From positions 262,903-326,902 of the forward strand of contig NZ_BMHE01000004.1 in NCBI RefSeq assembly GCF_014640555.1: 64,000 bases of DNA, read 5' to 3'. Within the stretch, counting starts at the first letter, position 1. Every line of letters starts with the position of its first letter. The translations under genes were made by a program, and so were the position numbers. Below are positions 17,088 through 24,971 of the stretch, in pieces. Origin of the DNA: Paenibacillus marchantiophytorum. Lineage in GTDB: Bacteria; Bacillota; Bacilli; Paenibacillales; NBRC-103111. Under the pieces are notes generated by a model. That model was not told the origin of the DNA, made no database searches, and saw only the letters and a program-made list of their open reading frames with translations.

Positions 17088-17999
17088 ATGGATTTGATAC
17101 AGATGATAAAAATGTTCGTTATCCCTTTCCTTATACTTTTACTAGTATACTATCCTTTTAGGTCCATTTTGAATTGGCTATTATATGTTACTTTCTCTGT
17201 CAGCTACTTTACTTGGCTATATATAACCGCTGCATGGGGAGAATATAGTGTCTACCTTAAAAACATGTACCTAATTATTCTAGGAATATCCATTTTTCTA
17301 AGCTGTATATTTGAAGTGAAAAGAGAACCTACATTACACAAAAAAAGCATGTGGTTGCCAAGGGTGTTACTTATAATCATTTCGATACTTCAACTGATAA
17401 TAACAAGCTATTTCTTAAATATACTTAAAGCTCCTGAAAATGAGCGTGGAATAAGCTTGGCGCTACCATTCAAGTCCACCGGCACGTATTATATCTTGCA
17501 TGGAGGCAAGAACGAAGCTATCAACTACCATTACACGGATTTGTTTCAAAAGCACGCTATCGATATTGTCAAGCTAAACAAACTCGGGGCGACAAAGAGG
17601 TTATTTGGTTCTTCTCATCCATTAAATGAGTTTGAGATATACAATGAAATTGTTTATAGTCCACTGCGTGGTAAAGTCGTAAAAGTAGTGGACGACTTAA
17701 TAGACCAGCCTTATAAAAGTCCAGATAAGGACCACTTAGGAAATCTAGTTGTCATCGAGCGTCAAGGTGTTTATGTTTATTTAATGCATTTGAAGCCCGG
17801 AAGCATTGTTGTGAGAAGCGGGGACACCGTGGAAGAAGGACAGGAATTGGCTAGGGTTGGAAACTCTGGAAACTCTTTTGAGCCTCATTTACACATGCAC
17901 GCTGTCCGTAAAGAGAATGGAACCGCCATCTCCATTCCAATGTATGTAGAGGGGCGCTACCTGAAAAGAAATGATGTGATCGGTATTAATGGTCCGTAG
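17088..17999 (+). CDS. Polytopic membrane M23-family peptidase
   Basis: A 303-residue protein with about four N-terminal helices (to residue 111) and a C-terminal LytM/M23 metallopeptidase domain: zinc ligands H156 and D159 (KHAIDIV), H234, and HLH at 267-269 (EPHLHMHA). M23 enzymes cut peptidoglycan cross-bridges or glycine-rich peptides. All catalytic ligands look intact. It lies 67 bases after the serine hydrolase with only a weak ribosome site, so translation may be poor or coupled. Its place in the peptide locus suggests wall remodelling, peptide processing or immunity, but this is unproven. Confidence 0.75.
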   Translation: MDLIQMIKMFVIPFLILLLVYYPFRSILNWLLYVTFSVSYFTWLYITAAWGEYSVYLKNMYLIILGISIFLSCIFEVKREPTLHKKSMWLPRVLLIIISILQLIITSYFLNILKAPENERGISLALPFKSTGTYYILHGGKNEAINYHYTDLFQKHAIDIVKLNKLGATKRLFGSSHPLNEFEIYNEIVYSPLRGKVVKVVDDLIDQPYKSPDKDHLGNLVVIERQGVYVYLMHLKPGSIVVRSGDTVEEGQELARVGNSGNSFEPHLHMHAVRKENGTAISIPMYVEGRYLKRNDVIGINGP

Positions 18000-18150
18000 A
18001 TTGGGGCTGCGGCAGGCTTAGCAGATTCTCGAACCTGATCAAACATCATCAGGAGAGTAAACACCGCCGCGCGTCGTGAGCTAACGAACCATCAAAAATC
18101 CTCCACCGCTGATGAGAGGCTGCCATTCATCATGCTGTTCTCCGATTGCC

Positions 18151-18340
18151 CCTTTACGAACTCAATAACCCTTATTCGATCAAAATCGCTCATTCTGAAA
18201 ATCTAACGATTTCCAGATGCGTTATATCAAGCAAATGATTACCATTCCGCCTATAAAATGCTGGATAGCGCCAACTCAGTTCATTAAATCGCCAAAGCAG
18301 CTATTTTTCGGTATATAAGCATCATCCGGTTCATTAGATA
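18151..18340. repeat. Intergenic repeat family A, copy 1
   Basis: About 190 bp starting CCTTTACGAACTCAATAACC and ending GTTCATTAGA. It shares its order of motifs with copies at 48010-48200 and 63577-63760 (about two thirds identical by eye). Forward motifs (GAACTCAATAAC; AAAATCTAA) are mirrored by two GTTCATTA-type motifs near the end. No ORF. The 18000-18150 stretch before it shows nothing recognisable. Confidence 0.75.
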
Positions 18341-18376
18341 AAAAGGAGCTAAGCATATCAAGCCGCTTAGCTCCTT
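18341..18376 (-). terminator. Terminator after the FixH-like lipoprotein gene
   Basis: 12-bp stem AAGGAGCTAAGC / GCTTAGCTCCTT with a 10-base loop and a T run on the minus strand; ends 10 bases past the gene stop at 18386. Confidence 0.85.
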
Positions 18377-18385
18377 CTCCAATCA

Positions 18386-19192
18386 TTAAGGTACTTTCAC
18401 AACAAAAGGTACCGTAAATACTTTACCGTTTTGCTGGAATTGTCCCCAAATCTTATATACACCGCTGTGCGGGAATGTCGTCATAAATTTGGCATCCGGT
18501 CCCGACGCTTTCTCATCTGTCGGATGCACGTGCAGGTAATTCTCTGCATCTTGCGTTAAGATCACAACGTGTCCAACTGCTCCTAAGTAAGGCTGCAGAT
18601 CCGTTACTGGCTTCTTCGTCTGAGCGTCTTTGATATTGAAGTTCAAGTTCAGTTCCATGCCCGCCATAAGGTGATCAATTGAAAGTGTTACTTCCTTACC
18701 GTCCACCACTTTAGTTAATGAAGCATCAGGTTCAATTGGTTTTTGAGCAGGAAGGTCACCTTGAACTGTCACCCATTGGCTCTTGCTCATTGCTCCCATA
18801 CCCGTTGGCGTGATATCGGCGATCACCTTGAACTCGCCTGCAGTCGGAAATTGCGTGGTAACGGTAAATTCACCTTTTCCTTTATAATCCGGGTGAATGT
18901 GATTAAAGAAAGATAAGTCTTTGCTGACAATGATAAAGTGCATCTGTTTCTCATGCACGGTATCAAATTTTTCAATTGATTTGCCGTCTTTATCCTGAAT
19001 TTTTATCGTAATCATAGTATCTTGCTTCGGCATTGTCTTGTCACTAGAAAGCTTAAACTGCGCTTGGACATTCTCTGCTTGCGTGGAACCTGCCTCTTTC
19101 GTCATAGCACTATGGTCCATCGAACCTCCTGATTTAGCGCATGCCGTTAAGAGAGCAGCCGTAAGCAGAATTGAAATGGCTATTTTTTTCAT
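18386..19192 (-). CDS. Lipoprotein with two YtkA/FixH-like domains
   Basis: A 268-residue lipoprotein: signal peptide with lipobox LLTAC (Cys 18), then a MDHSAM metal-binding-like patch, and two repeated immunoglobulin-like YtkA/FixH domains. Each has a HxxxMHFIIV/GHVVIL strand followed by a His-rich turn (FFNHIHPDY and YLHVHPTDE). Related proteins bind or deliver copper. It lies just downstream of a two-component system and its promoter carries an ordered array of AGATCT boxes, so it is probably induced by that system under metal or envelope stress. GAGGAGG precedes the ATG. Confidence 0.8.
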   Translation of the reverse strand: MKKIAISILLTAALLTACAKSGGSMDHSAMTKEAGSTQAENVQAQFKLSSDKTMPKQDTMITIKIQDKDGKSIEKFDTVHEKQMHFIIVSKDLSFFNHIHPDYKGKGEFTVTTQFPTAGEFKVIADITPTGMGAMSKSQWVTVQGDLPAQKPIEPDASLTKVVDGKEVTLSIDHLMAGMELNLNFNIKDAQTKKPVTDLQPYLGAVGHVVILTQDAENYLHVHPTDEKASGPDAKFMTTFPHSGVYKIWGQFQQNGKVFTVPFVVKVP

Positions 19193-19259
19193 AATTTCCT
19201 CCTCAAATTCTTATGAGATCTTTGATCTGAGATCTAAGTCACTCCTCCTGATAACCTTT

Positions 19260-19317
19260 ATTATAAAAGATGCTTGTGTAGATCTTATGTAGACTTACAT
19301 AGATCTTATCTAGATCT
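19260..19317 (-). promoter_or_regulatory. Response-regulator box array and promoter of the lipoprotein gene
   Basis: On the plus strand AGATCT at 19280, AGACTT at 19291, AGATCT at 19301 and AGATCT at 19312 repeat every 10-11 bases, that is, on one face of the helix. On the minus strand TATAAT (19265-19260) follows 14 bases after the last box, with no good -35, as expected for an activator-dependent promoter. Two more AGATCT at 19216 and 19230 lie in the leader. Confidence 0.75.
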
Positions 19318-20389
19318 ACACTAAAATCTTAGGAATATATATCTCTACCATTGTTCCTTCACCAACACGACTTTCCATTCGAATAGTTCCTCCATGCGCT
19401 TCCACCAATTTGTTTACAATCGTTAATCCAATCCCACTCCCGCCTGATTTACGATCCCGGGATTTCTCTGCGCGGTAGAACCGTTCAAATACAAAACGTA
19501 GATCCTCTCCTTTAATTCCAATTCCAGTATCCGATACAAGAATGATCACGGAGTGTTGTTCTTCCTTCACTTCAACAGAGACCTTCCCCCCTTGGGGCGT
19601 AAACTTTAGCGCATTCGTTAAAAGGTTCACCACAATTTGACCTAAACGCTGCCTATCCAGTACAGTTTCAACGTTAGTTAAACCTTCAAATACAAGATGA
19701 ACTCCCTTTTGGTCAAAAGAAGCCCGAATCGCTTCGATATTGCGTTGAACAATGACTGCTACATTTTCTTGATGCAGCTTCAGCCTGAAATGGGGGGACT
19801 CCATTTCCGTTAATTGCTCTAAATCGCCTACCAGGAATCGCAAACGTTCAATCTCCTCATAACAAGACTCCAGTCGCTCGGGACTTGGCGTCCAAACGCC
19901 ATCTATCATCGCTTCCATATGGCTTTTGAGTGTTGCAAGCGGCGTTCTTAATTCATGCGCCACATCAGCCGTCATCGTTTTACGCAACTGCTCCTGAAGC
20001 ATCAGTTGTTCAGCAAGATGATTAAGGGAGCCCCCCAGATCGGCGATTTCGTCCTTGCCTTTGACTGTCGTTCTTGTGCTGAGCTCTCCTTGCGCCATGC
20101 GCTCTGCGACCTTTTTCATTTGTATGAGCGGAGCTGTGATCCTCTTGGCGACCAAAAGACTTATCAGAACGGAGAGCAATATGCACAGGATGGCAGACCA
20201 AAGAACAGACTGTACTAATGCCTGCTCAAAATGGGCATCAAATGTCGGTGAGTTCATCTCCATCGTTTGTGATTGATACAGGGAGAAGTGGTAATGTGTC
20301 GCTACGATAAACGCTATGGTTGAGATGAGCAAAACACCGGACGCTATGCTAATAAACGCGATGACAATCCGTGCGTATAATCCTTTCAC
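19316..20389 (-). CDS. Sensor histidine kinase (BaeS/CusS type)
   Basis: A 357-residue kinase: transmembrane helices at about 8-30 and 62-80 around a short extracytoplasmic loop, HAMP (to about 133), H-box with the phosphorylated H145 in DVAHELRTP, and an HATPase_c domain with N, G1 (DTGIGI) and G2 (GGSGIGL) boxes. The small sensor loop fits intramembrane or metal sensing. It overlaps the regulator gene by ATGA. The stop codon touches the last AGATCT box of the neighbouring promoter. Confidence 0.9.
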   Translation of the reverse strand: MKGLYARIVIAFISIASGVLLISTIAFIVATHYHFSLYQSQTMEMNSPTFDAHFEQALVQSVLWSAILCILLSVLISLLVAKRITAPLIQMKKVAERMAQGELSTRTTVKGKDEIADLGGSLNHLAEQLMLQEQLRKTMTADVAHELRTPLATLKSHMEAMIDGVWTPSPERLESCYEEIERLRFLVGDLEQLTEMESPHFRLKLHQENVAVIVQRNIEAIRASFDQKGVHLVFEGLTNVETVLDRQRLGQIVVNLLTNALKFTPQGGKVSVEVKEEQHSVIILVSDTGIGIKGEDLRFVFERFYRAEKSRDRKSGGSGIGLTIVNKLVEAHGGTIRMESRVGEGTMVEIYIPKILV

Positions 20390-21081
20390 GATGATTCCCC
20401 TCCCGTAAACCGATAACCTATGGAGTAGACGGTAACGATGTATTGAGGCTTTTTGGGATCCGTTTCTATTTTTTGACGGAGGTTTTTGACATGTTGATCG
20501 ATCGATCGATGATCGCCCTCAAAATCAAAACCGAGCACTTTTTCGACGAGTTCCTCCCGTGTAAAAGTTCGGTTAGGATGATGTGCCAGAATCAGCAGCA
20601 ATTTATATTCATTGGGAGTCAGATTTAGCCGTTTGCCGATTTTATAAACTTCATGCTTCATTGGCCGAATGACGAGATCCTCATGATGAAACGAGATGAT
20701 TTCTGCAAGAAGCGTATCATCCTGCGTGCGACGAAGTATAGCTTTGACTCTTGCTGTTAGTTCACGTGGGCTAAAAGGCTTCAAGACATAATCATCGGCA
20801 CCGAGTGTTAAGCCTTGGACGCGGTCATCCTCCGAAACCTTCGCTGTTAGCATGATGACAGGAACTGGAGAAAACTGCCGTATCGCCCTGCATACATCTT
20901 CACCGGACATGTCCGGCAGCATCAGATCCAGAATGAGTAGATCCACATTGCCACCTCGAACGAGTTCAAGTGCTTTGTTCCCTGTTTCGGACTGAATAGC
21001 CCGATAGCCCTCATTTTGCAAATAGGACGCAACCACTTCACGAATTTTTTCTTCATCATCAACAATTAAAATTGTTTTCAT
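20386..21081 (-). CDS. OmpR-family response regulator
   Basis: A 231-residue regulator: receiver with the acid pair DDE (8-10), phospho-acceptor D52 (LILDLMLP), T/K motifs (MLTAK; LKPF), and a C-terminal winged helix with RTFTREELVEKV and the RSIDQHVKNLRQKIE recognition helix. It pairs with the kinase downstream and likely binds the AGATCT array. AAGGGGTG lies 11 bases before the ATG. Confidence 0.92.
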   Translation of the reverse strand: MKTILIVDDEEKIREVVASYLQNEGYRAIQSETGNKALELVRGGNVDLLILDLMLPDMSGEDVCRAIRQFSPVPVIMLTAKVSEDDRVQGLTLGADDYVLKPFSPRELTARVKAILRRTQDDTLLAEIISFHHEDLVIRPMKHEVYKIGKRLNLTPNEYKLLLILAHHPNRTFTREELVEKVLGFDFEGDHRSIDQHVKNLRQKIETDPKKPQYIVTVYSIGYRFTGGESS

Positions 21082-21212
21082 ATAATTAAATTCACCCCTT
21101 TAGAATATACCATACCCCCATACCCTATACAAAAAAATAAAAAAAAACCTTTGTCGCTCATTCGATCAGCCTGCCGATAGCAGTTCTCATCCAATCAAGC
21201 TAACAAAGAGTT

Positions 21213-21341
21213 CTATTTAAAGAAAAAGAACCAAATAAAAATAGCCCAAACAGGGATCATCACAACAAGACTCCACAGACAGCCTTTGGCAAAGCTCAAT
21301 TTGGGCTCCTGCTCCGTCGTTCTCCTATTGTCGCTAGACAT
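21213..21341 (-). CDS. 42-residue single-pass membrane protein
   Basis: A short protein with a charged N-terminus (about 1-22) and one helix (about 23-41) ending FFFFK. Its ATG at 21341 overlaps the stop of a broken VOC/glyoxalase gene. Conserved role unknown. A longer frame opening at 21434 would read through the VOC remnant in the wrong frame and is rejected. The downstream region to 21112 is A/T-rich with no clear terminator. Confidence 0.6.
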   Translation of the reverse strand: MSSDNRRTTEQEPKLSFAKGCLWSLVVMIPVWAIFIWFFFFK

Positions 21342-21470
21342 GTTCCACCAACTCCAAAGGCAGCCCGTCTGGATCTGCAAAAAATGTGTATTTATCTCCT
21401 GTAATCGAATCAATAAACACCGGCTCCACCTCAATTCCCTTAGCCTGCAATTCCTTCACACTTATCCAAT
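21334..21470 (-). pseudogene. C-terminal fragment of a VOC/glyoxalase protein
   Basis: Reading ELQAKGIEVEPVF then GDKYTFFADPDGLPLELVEH, this is the typical last 40 residues of a glyoxalase/bleomycin-resistance protein. In that frame a stop lies just upstream and no N-terminal half exists, so the gene is a remnant. The end codon overlaps the start of the 42-residue gene, showing the two were once adjacent genes. Confidence 0.8.
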
Positions 21471-21551
21471 CTCATAGAGATGCCTCCTATGCCGATATCT
21501 AGTCAAAAACCGCAATCAGGGAGGTTCCTGTCCTGCGGTTGGTTTTATGAA

Positions 21552-22466
21552 TTAACCCTCTGCTCTCATCGTTGCAACTATTTGCTTCAATACATCCTCA
21601 GCTTGGTCATAATCCACCTGACAAGTCCCCGCAGCTTGGTGACCTCCGCCCCCATTTTGGAGCATCAAGTTTCCGATATTCGTCTTGGAGGAGCGATTGA
21701 CAATACTATGACCGCACGCGAATACACAGTTTTGTTTATTGCGGCCATCGACAATCCAAATCGATACATTTTGCTCCGGATAAAGGGCGTATACCATGAA
21801 ACGATTGCCTGGATAAATGGTCTCTACATTACGCAGATCCGTAATAATGACATTGCCTTCGGTATGTGTATAGGTTTGCAGCATGTCGCGATAGAGAACG
21901 TCCAATTCCAGGTAACGTGCCACGCGCTCCTTCACATCAGGCAGTTCCATGATTTCATGAACAGATTTCGTCGCACAGTGCTCGACCAGTTCTTCCATGA
22001 GTTGATAATTGCTGATTGCATAATCGCGATAGCGACCGAGGCCTGTGCGGGCATCCATAATAAAGGACAACAGGTCCCAACCGCTTGGATTCAAAATATC
22101 CTCTTTGCTAAATTGTGCCGAATCCGCTTTGTCTACGCCTTGCATAATATCATCGATATCGCCAAAGGTTTCTTGGCCGCCATAGTAATCATAAACGACA
22201 CGCGCCGCACTTGGGGCAATCCGCGTTTCACCTTTGTACGCTACCTTCTCGCCCATACGTTCAAGTTCACTGGAATGGTGATCAAACCATAGACCACACC
22301 CAGCTACATAGGGGACATTGGCCAAAATATCGTTCTCCGTAACTTCAATCAAACCGTCCTGCATATCTTTGGGATGGACGAATTTCATTTCATCCACCAT
22401 ATTCATTTTTTTGAAAAGCATCGCACATACCAGACCATCAAAATCCGAACGTGTAATTAATCTCAT
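21552..22466 (-). CDS. DHH-family phosphoesterase
   Basis: A 304-residue protein with the family motifs SDFDG near residue 7, the DHH triad in FDHHSSE and a C-terminal DHHA1-type GGGGHQAAGT. DHH proteins are Mn-dependent phosphodiesterases or exopolyphosphatases; this size resembles oligoribonuclease/pAp- or exopolyphosphatase-like forms, exact substrate unknown. I start at ATG 22466 (AGGGGG 10 bases upstream); the longer frame to 22589 has no support. It stands alone. Confidence 0.85.
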   Translation of the reverse strand: MRLITRSDFDGLVCAMLFKKMNMVDEMKFVHPKDMQDGLIEVTENDILANVPYVAGCGLWFDHHSSELERMGEKVAYKGETRIAPSAARVVYDYYGGQETFGDIDDIMQGVDKADSAQFSKEDILNPSGWDLLSFIMDARTGLGRYRDYAISNYQLMEELVEHCATKSVHEIMELPDVKERVARYLELDVLYRDMLQTYTHTEGNVIITDLRNVETIYPGNRFMVYALYPEQNVSIWIVDGRNKQNCVFACGHSIVNRSSKTNIGNLMLQNGGGGHQAAGTCQVDYDQAEDVLKQIVATMRAEG

Positions 22467-22591
22467 GCTCGTGTAGCCCCCTAATCGTAGTTCTTTTGCA
22501 CTACTTACCTTATCGTTTATTATTATATCAGCTTCTGTCGTTTCGTGACAATGCTTTTGTCTTGCGGAGAACACTTCCGCTAGCAGCAAGG

Positions 22592-22618
22592 AAAGACCTA
22601 GCCTGCGGCTAGGTCTTT
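22592..22618. repeat. Repeat family C hairpin, copy 1
   Basis: A perfect 12-bp stem AAAGACCTAGCC / GGCTAGGTCTTT with loop TGC, then AAGTCAATGCATCTT. Near-identical hairpins with the same tail occur at 47951-47973 and 53957-53979. It can act as a bidirectional terminator, and here would stop transcription coming from the 99-aa gene. Confidence 0.8.
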
Positions 22619-22640
22619 AAGTCAATGCATCTTCACAAGC

Positions 22641-22672
22641 TTCCTTACGAACTCAATAACCTTATTCGGCCA
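22641..22672. repeat. Short fragment of repeat family A
   Basis: CCTTACGAACTCAATAACC followed by TTATTCGGCCAAT matches the first 30 bases of family A, then the sequence switches to family B at 22693. Confidence 0.6.
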
Positions 22673-22692
22673 ATAGGGAGTACCCCGTCTAT

Positions 22693-22914
22693 AAAGGGAA
22701 CTGTAGGACGCTATTTAGGTAAAAAGGCGGTATACTTGGGCATTAAGGGAACTCCAGTACCTTATTTCCACGAGAAGAGCTGAATTCCCCATCCAACAGC
22801 AAAATAGCGGACTGTAGTTCCCTCTAACTCGCAATACTGACACTTTTCGCCAGAATAGCACACTGTAGTTCCCTCCCGCGCGAGGCGGCCCGGTAACTCC
22901 CCGTTCACTCCAAA
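22693..22914. repeat. Intergenic repeat family B, copy 1
   Basis: About 220 bp with two forward units (22696-22716, 22747-22767; GGGAACT...TTATTT or CTATTT) and two reverse units (22802-22822, 22854-22873; AATAGC...ACTGTAGTTCCC). Copies at 29242-29467 and 41287-41514 have the same order and spacing. It fills the gap between the DHH gene and the 99-aa gene; no ORF. Confidence 0.8.
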
Positions 22915-22954
22915 ACTGATAAAGTCTTAAATGCTGAAAAAAAGAACGGTACGC

Positions 22955-23254
22955 CTAAATCGGCTGCACCGTTCTTAACTTGGAAGACAAACATTGATAA
23001 AGCCTAGTCAAAAATGCTTCGATTTGAGCAATAGGCGGTATCTTTACGGATAGCTTAACTTCGCCTTTCCAGTAGAAAATCAAGATGCTGTTGCTTCTCC
23101 CATGAAACATTTCAACATCCCAGCAATTTTCATTCAAGGCATATTCTTCTCGATTAATCATCAGCTTTGGTCCGTCTGAAGACGGCACCAAACGGGCAAC
23201 ATGATTACCACATAGCGAAGTTACTTTTTGCTCTTCATGTAGTTCAGACTGCAT
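22955..23254 (-). CDS. 99-residue protein of unknown function under a c-di-GMP riboswitch
   Basis: I do not recognise this protein. It has no signal peptide or membrane helix; it is a small soluble protein with alternating strands (VEMFHGRSNSILIFYWKGEVKLSVKIPP) and a C-terminal helix, perhaps a single alpha/beta domain. AAAGGAGG precedes ATG 23254. A c-di-GMP-I riboswitch and a terminator lie directly upstream, so its expression should follow the level of that second messenger, which makes a role in motility, adhesion or matrix likely. Confidence 0.7.
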   Translation of the reverse strand: MQSELHEEQKVTSLCGNHVARLVPSSDGPKLMINREEYALNENCWDVEMFHGRSNSILIFYWKGEVKLSVKIPPIAQIEAFLTRLYQCLSSKLRTVQPI

Positions 23255-23295
23255 GCTGCTTGGTCCTCCTTTATTCGTATTTGGTTATGACAGAG

Positions 23296-23328
23296 AAAAA
23301 CCCCACGATTAATCCGATCGGAGGGGTT
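23296..23328 (-). terminator. Expression-platform terminator of the c-di-GMP riboswitch
   Basis: On the minus strand AACCCC pairs with GGGGTT, extended by CGAT/ATCG, and is followed by TTTTTC. It lies between the aptamer and the 99-aa gene, 42 bases before its start, and is the likely switch element. Confidence 0.85.
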
Positions 23329-23347
23329 CTATGTTGAATACCCAATC

Positions 23348-23445
23348 GTTCGGCAGCTGGCTGGCAATGAGTCCGTTTCAGGACAAGGAAGCCCCTTTAG
23401 CTTTGCGTCACTGACTTTCGTCAGCTTTGCCTTTGTCGAGATGTG
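23348..23445 (-). ncRNA. Cyclic di-GMP-I (GEMM) riboswitch aptamer
   Basis: On the minus strand the conserved GEMM core is plain: AAGGCAAAGCTGAC, a GAAA tetraloop, GTCAGTGACGCAAAGC, then TAAAGGGGC, a second variable stem, and the closing ATTGCCAGCCAGCTGCCG (tetraloop-receptor arm). Directly after it comes a terminator and the 99-aa gene. The MFS gene upstream ends at 23553, so the leader has its own promoter or reads on from it. Confidence 0.93.
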
Positions 23446-23519
23446 TAACATGTTGTATCGGTTGAATTTGGTTTAAATGATCTACACTCTCAAGAATAAG
23501 GGAAGTTGTTTTGAATTCG

Positions 23520-23543
23520 AATAGTTCTCAAGAACTATTTTTT
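23520..23543 (+). repeat. Small inverted repeat with T run
   Basis: AATAGTTCT-CA-AGAACTATT followed by TTTT on the plus strand. It looks like a terminator facing right, into the tail of the minus-strand MFS gene, with no plus-strand gene before it. Its role is unclear. Confidence 0.4.
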
Positions 23544-23552
23544 CAATTATTT

Positions 23553-24776
23553 TCATAAAATTTCTTTTTTCGACGTATTTTTCGGCAACCTTTGACGAAT
23601 CGTGCCTTTCCAGTAGAAAATGGAACCCGCCATTGTAATTACTGCCATGATGTTGAACAACGTGCTGCCCCCATAGGAAACAAGCAAAAATCCACCAATC
23701 CATGGCCCCATAAAGTGACCGACGTTCGTTAAGGTTTGGGCACCAAAATACGTCCCTCGCATATGCTCAGGCGCTAATTTGTCAATCAACATATTCGCTG
23801 CCGGGTAATTCAAGATCTCACCCAATGTAAAAATACTCATCGAAACAATGAGCCAAATAAGCGAATGCGACATCGCAAATCCAATATCGCCTAAGGCAAA
23901 CATCAAATTGCCAAAAACGATAGCTGCAAGCGGCGTATACTTCTCAGACCAGCGCGTAAGCGGAATTTGCATGACAATTACAACAATTGCATTAACGCTC
24001 ATCAGAATGGCAAACATTTTGACGCCATCCACAAAGCTTTTTTCCAAATATTGCGAAAGTGTCACCATGACCTGCGAGTAGCCGATTGCGCCAATAATAC
24101 CGCCTAGAATATAGTAGCGAAAAGTCATATCATTGCGAATGACACGCCATGCAGAACCAAAAGTAACAGGTGATTTCTTCTCGCCTTCGATTTTTTTTAT
24201 GCCAAACTTGCTTAACAGGGCATACAGGGTAACGGCATAGATAAAATAAATGATACCGGTGATCATAAAAGGAAGCGAGCCGCTCCAGGTGGCAAAAAAA
24301 GCACCTAACAATGGACCAACAGCAACCCCAACATTGATGGCCATATAGCGTAGTGAGAATACGCTGAGTCGCTTCGCAGGTTCTGTCAGATCTGCCATCA
24401 AGGCCTGCGATACCGGTTCATAGAAGGACCGGCACAGCCCGTTCAGCATATTGAGCAGCATGAACAGCAGCGGTAATTTAACGACACTGAAGCCAAGAAA
24501 TACGAACGCCCAGCCGAATAGTGCGGTTAACATAATAATTCTTCGGCCAAATCGGTCAGATAATGTCCCGCCAATAAAACCGCCGACCGTTCCTGCCAGA
24601 GAGCCCATCCCGATAACGACTCCTATCATGACGGGACTCATGGACGAATGTCTAGCCAAATAGATGGCAAGAAAAGGCAAGCTCATCGATGACGCTGCCC
24701 TAGCCATCACCGTTCCCAACAGCAGCGTATGCACAATGGGATGATAAGAACCAAGAAAACCACGCAACCGATTCAT
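23553..24776 (-). CDS. Major facilitator superfamily exporter
   Basis: A 407-residue, 12-helix MFS protein with the loop 2-3 motif GGTLSDRFGRR and typical drug/H+ antiporter spacing (multidrug DHA1-like). Substrate unknown. It stands alone, with no regulator beside it; the gene ends before the riboswitch leader. Confidence 0.85.
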   Translation of the reverse strand: MNRLRGFLGSYHPIVHTLLLGTVMARAASSMSLPFLAIYLARHSSMSPVMIGVVIGMGSLAGTVGGFIGGTLSDRFGRRIIMLTALFGWAFVFLGFSVVKLPLLFMLLNMLNGLCRSFYEPVSQALMADLTEPAKRLSVFSLRYMAINVGVAVGPLLGAFFATWSGSLPFMITGIIYFIYAVTLYALLSKFGIKKIEGEKKSPVTFGSAWRVIRNDMTFRYYILGGIIGAIGYSQVMVTLSQYLEKSFVDGVKMFAILMSVNAIVVIVMQIPLTRWSEKYTPLAAIVFGNLMFALGDIGFAMSHSLIWLIVSMSIFTLGEILNYPAANMLIDKLAPEHMRGTYFGAQTLTNVGHFMGPWIGGFLLVSYGGSTLFNIMAVITMAGSIFYWKGTIRQRLPKNTSKKEIL

Positions 24777-24905
24777 GTAAAGAGACTCCTATCACCACTT
24801 TATTTACCGACGGTCAATCAAATGAACATCGAATTCCAATTATACACGAAAATTGGCGATTGGTGTCTTCGATTTATTGGTTTTTGTTGGATGTAGAGCG
24901 CACAA

Positions 24906-24949
24906 CAAAAAAGACCGTCTTCAAGTGTCGAACACCTTGAGAACAGTCT
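24906..24949 (-). terminator. Terminator after the GRDP-like gene
   Basis: Long imperfect stem (AGACTGTTCTCAAG...CTTGAAGACGGTCT on the minus strand) and six T residues. Confidence 0.8.
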
Positions 24950-24971
24950 CTGATTGATTTGGGTCTAATGG

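Noticed and set aside
21480..22292. 270-codon open frame opposite the DHH gene
   Set aside because: It overlaps a gene with intact DHH and GGGGH motifs, has no ribosome site and reads as shadow sequence.
22592..22618. Hairpin C as a simple terminator only
   Set aside because: It recurs three times with the same flanking tail, so it is listed as a repeat, though it may also stop transcription.
23482..23703. Small frame ending in the MFS/riboswitch gap
   Set aside because: It overlaps the MFS gene in another frame and lacks a ribosome site.
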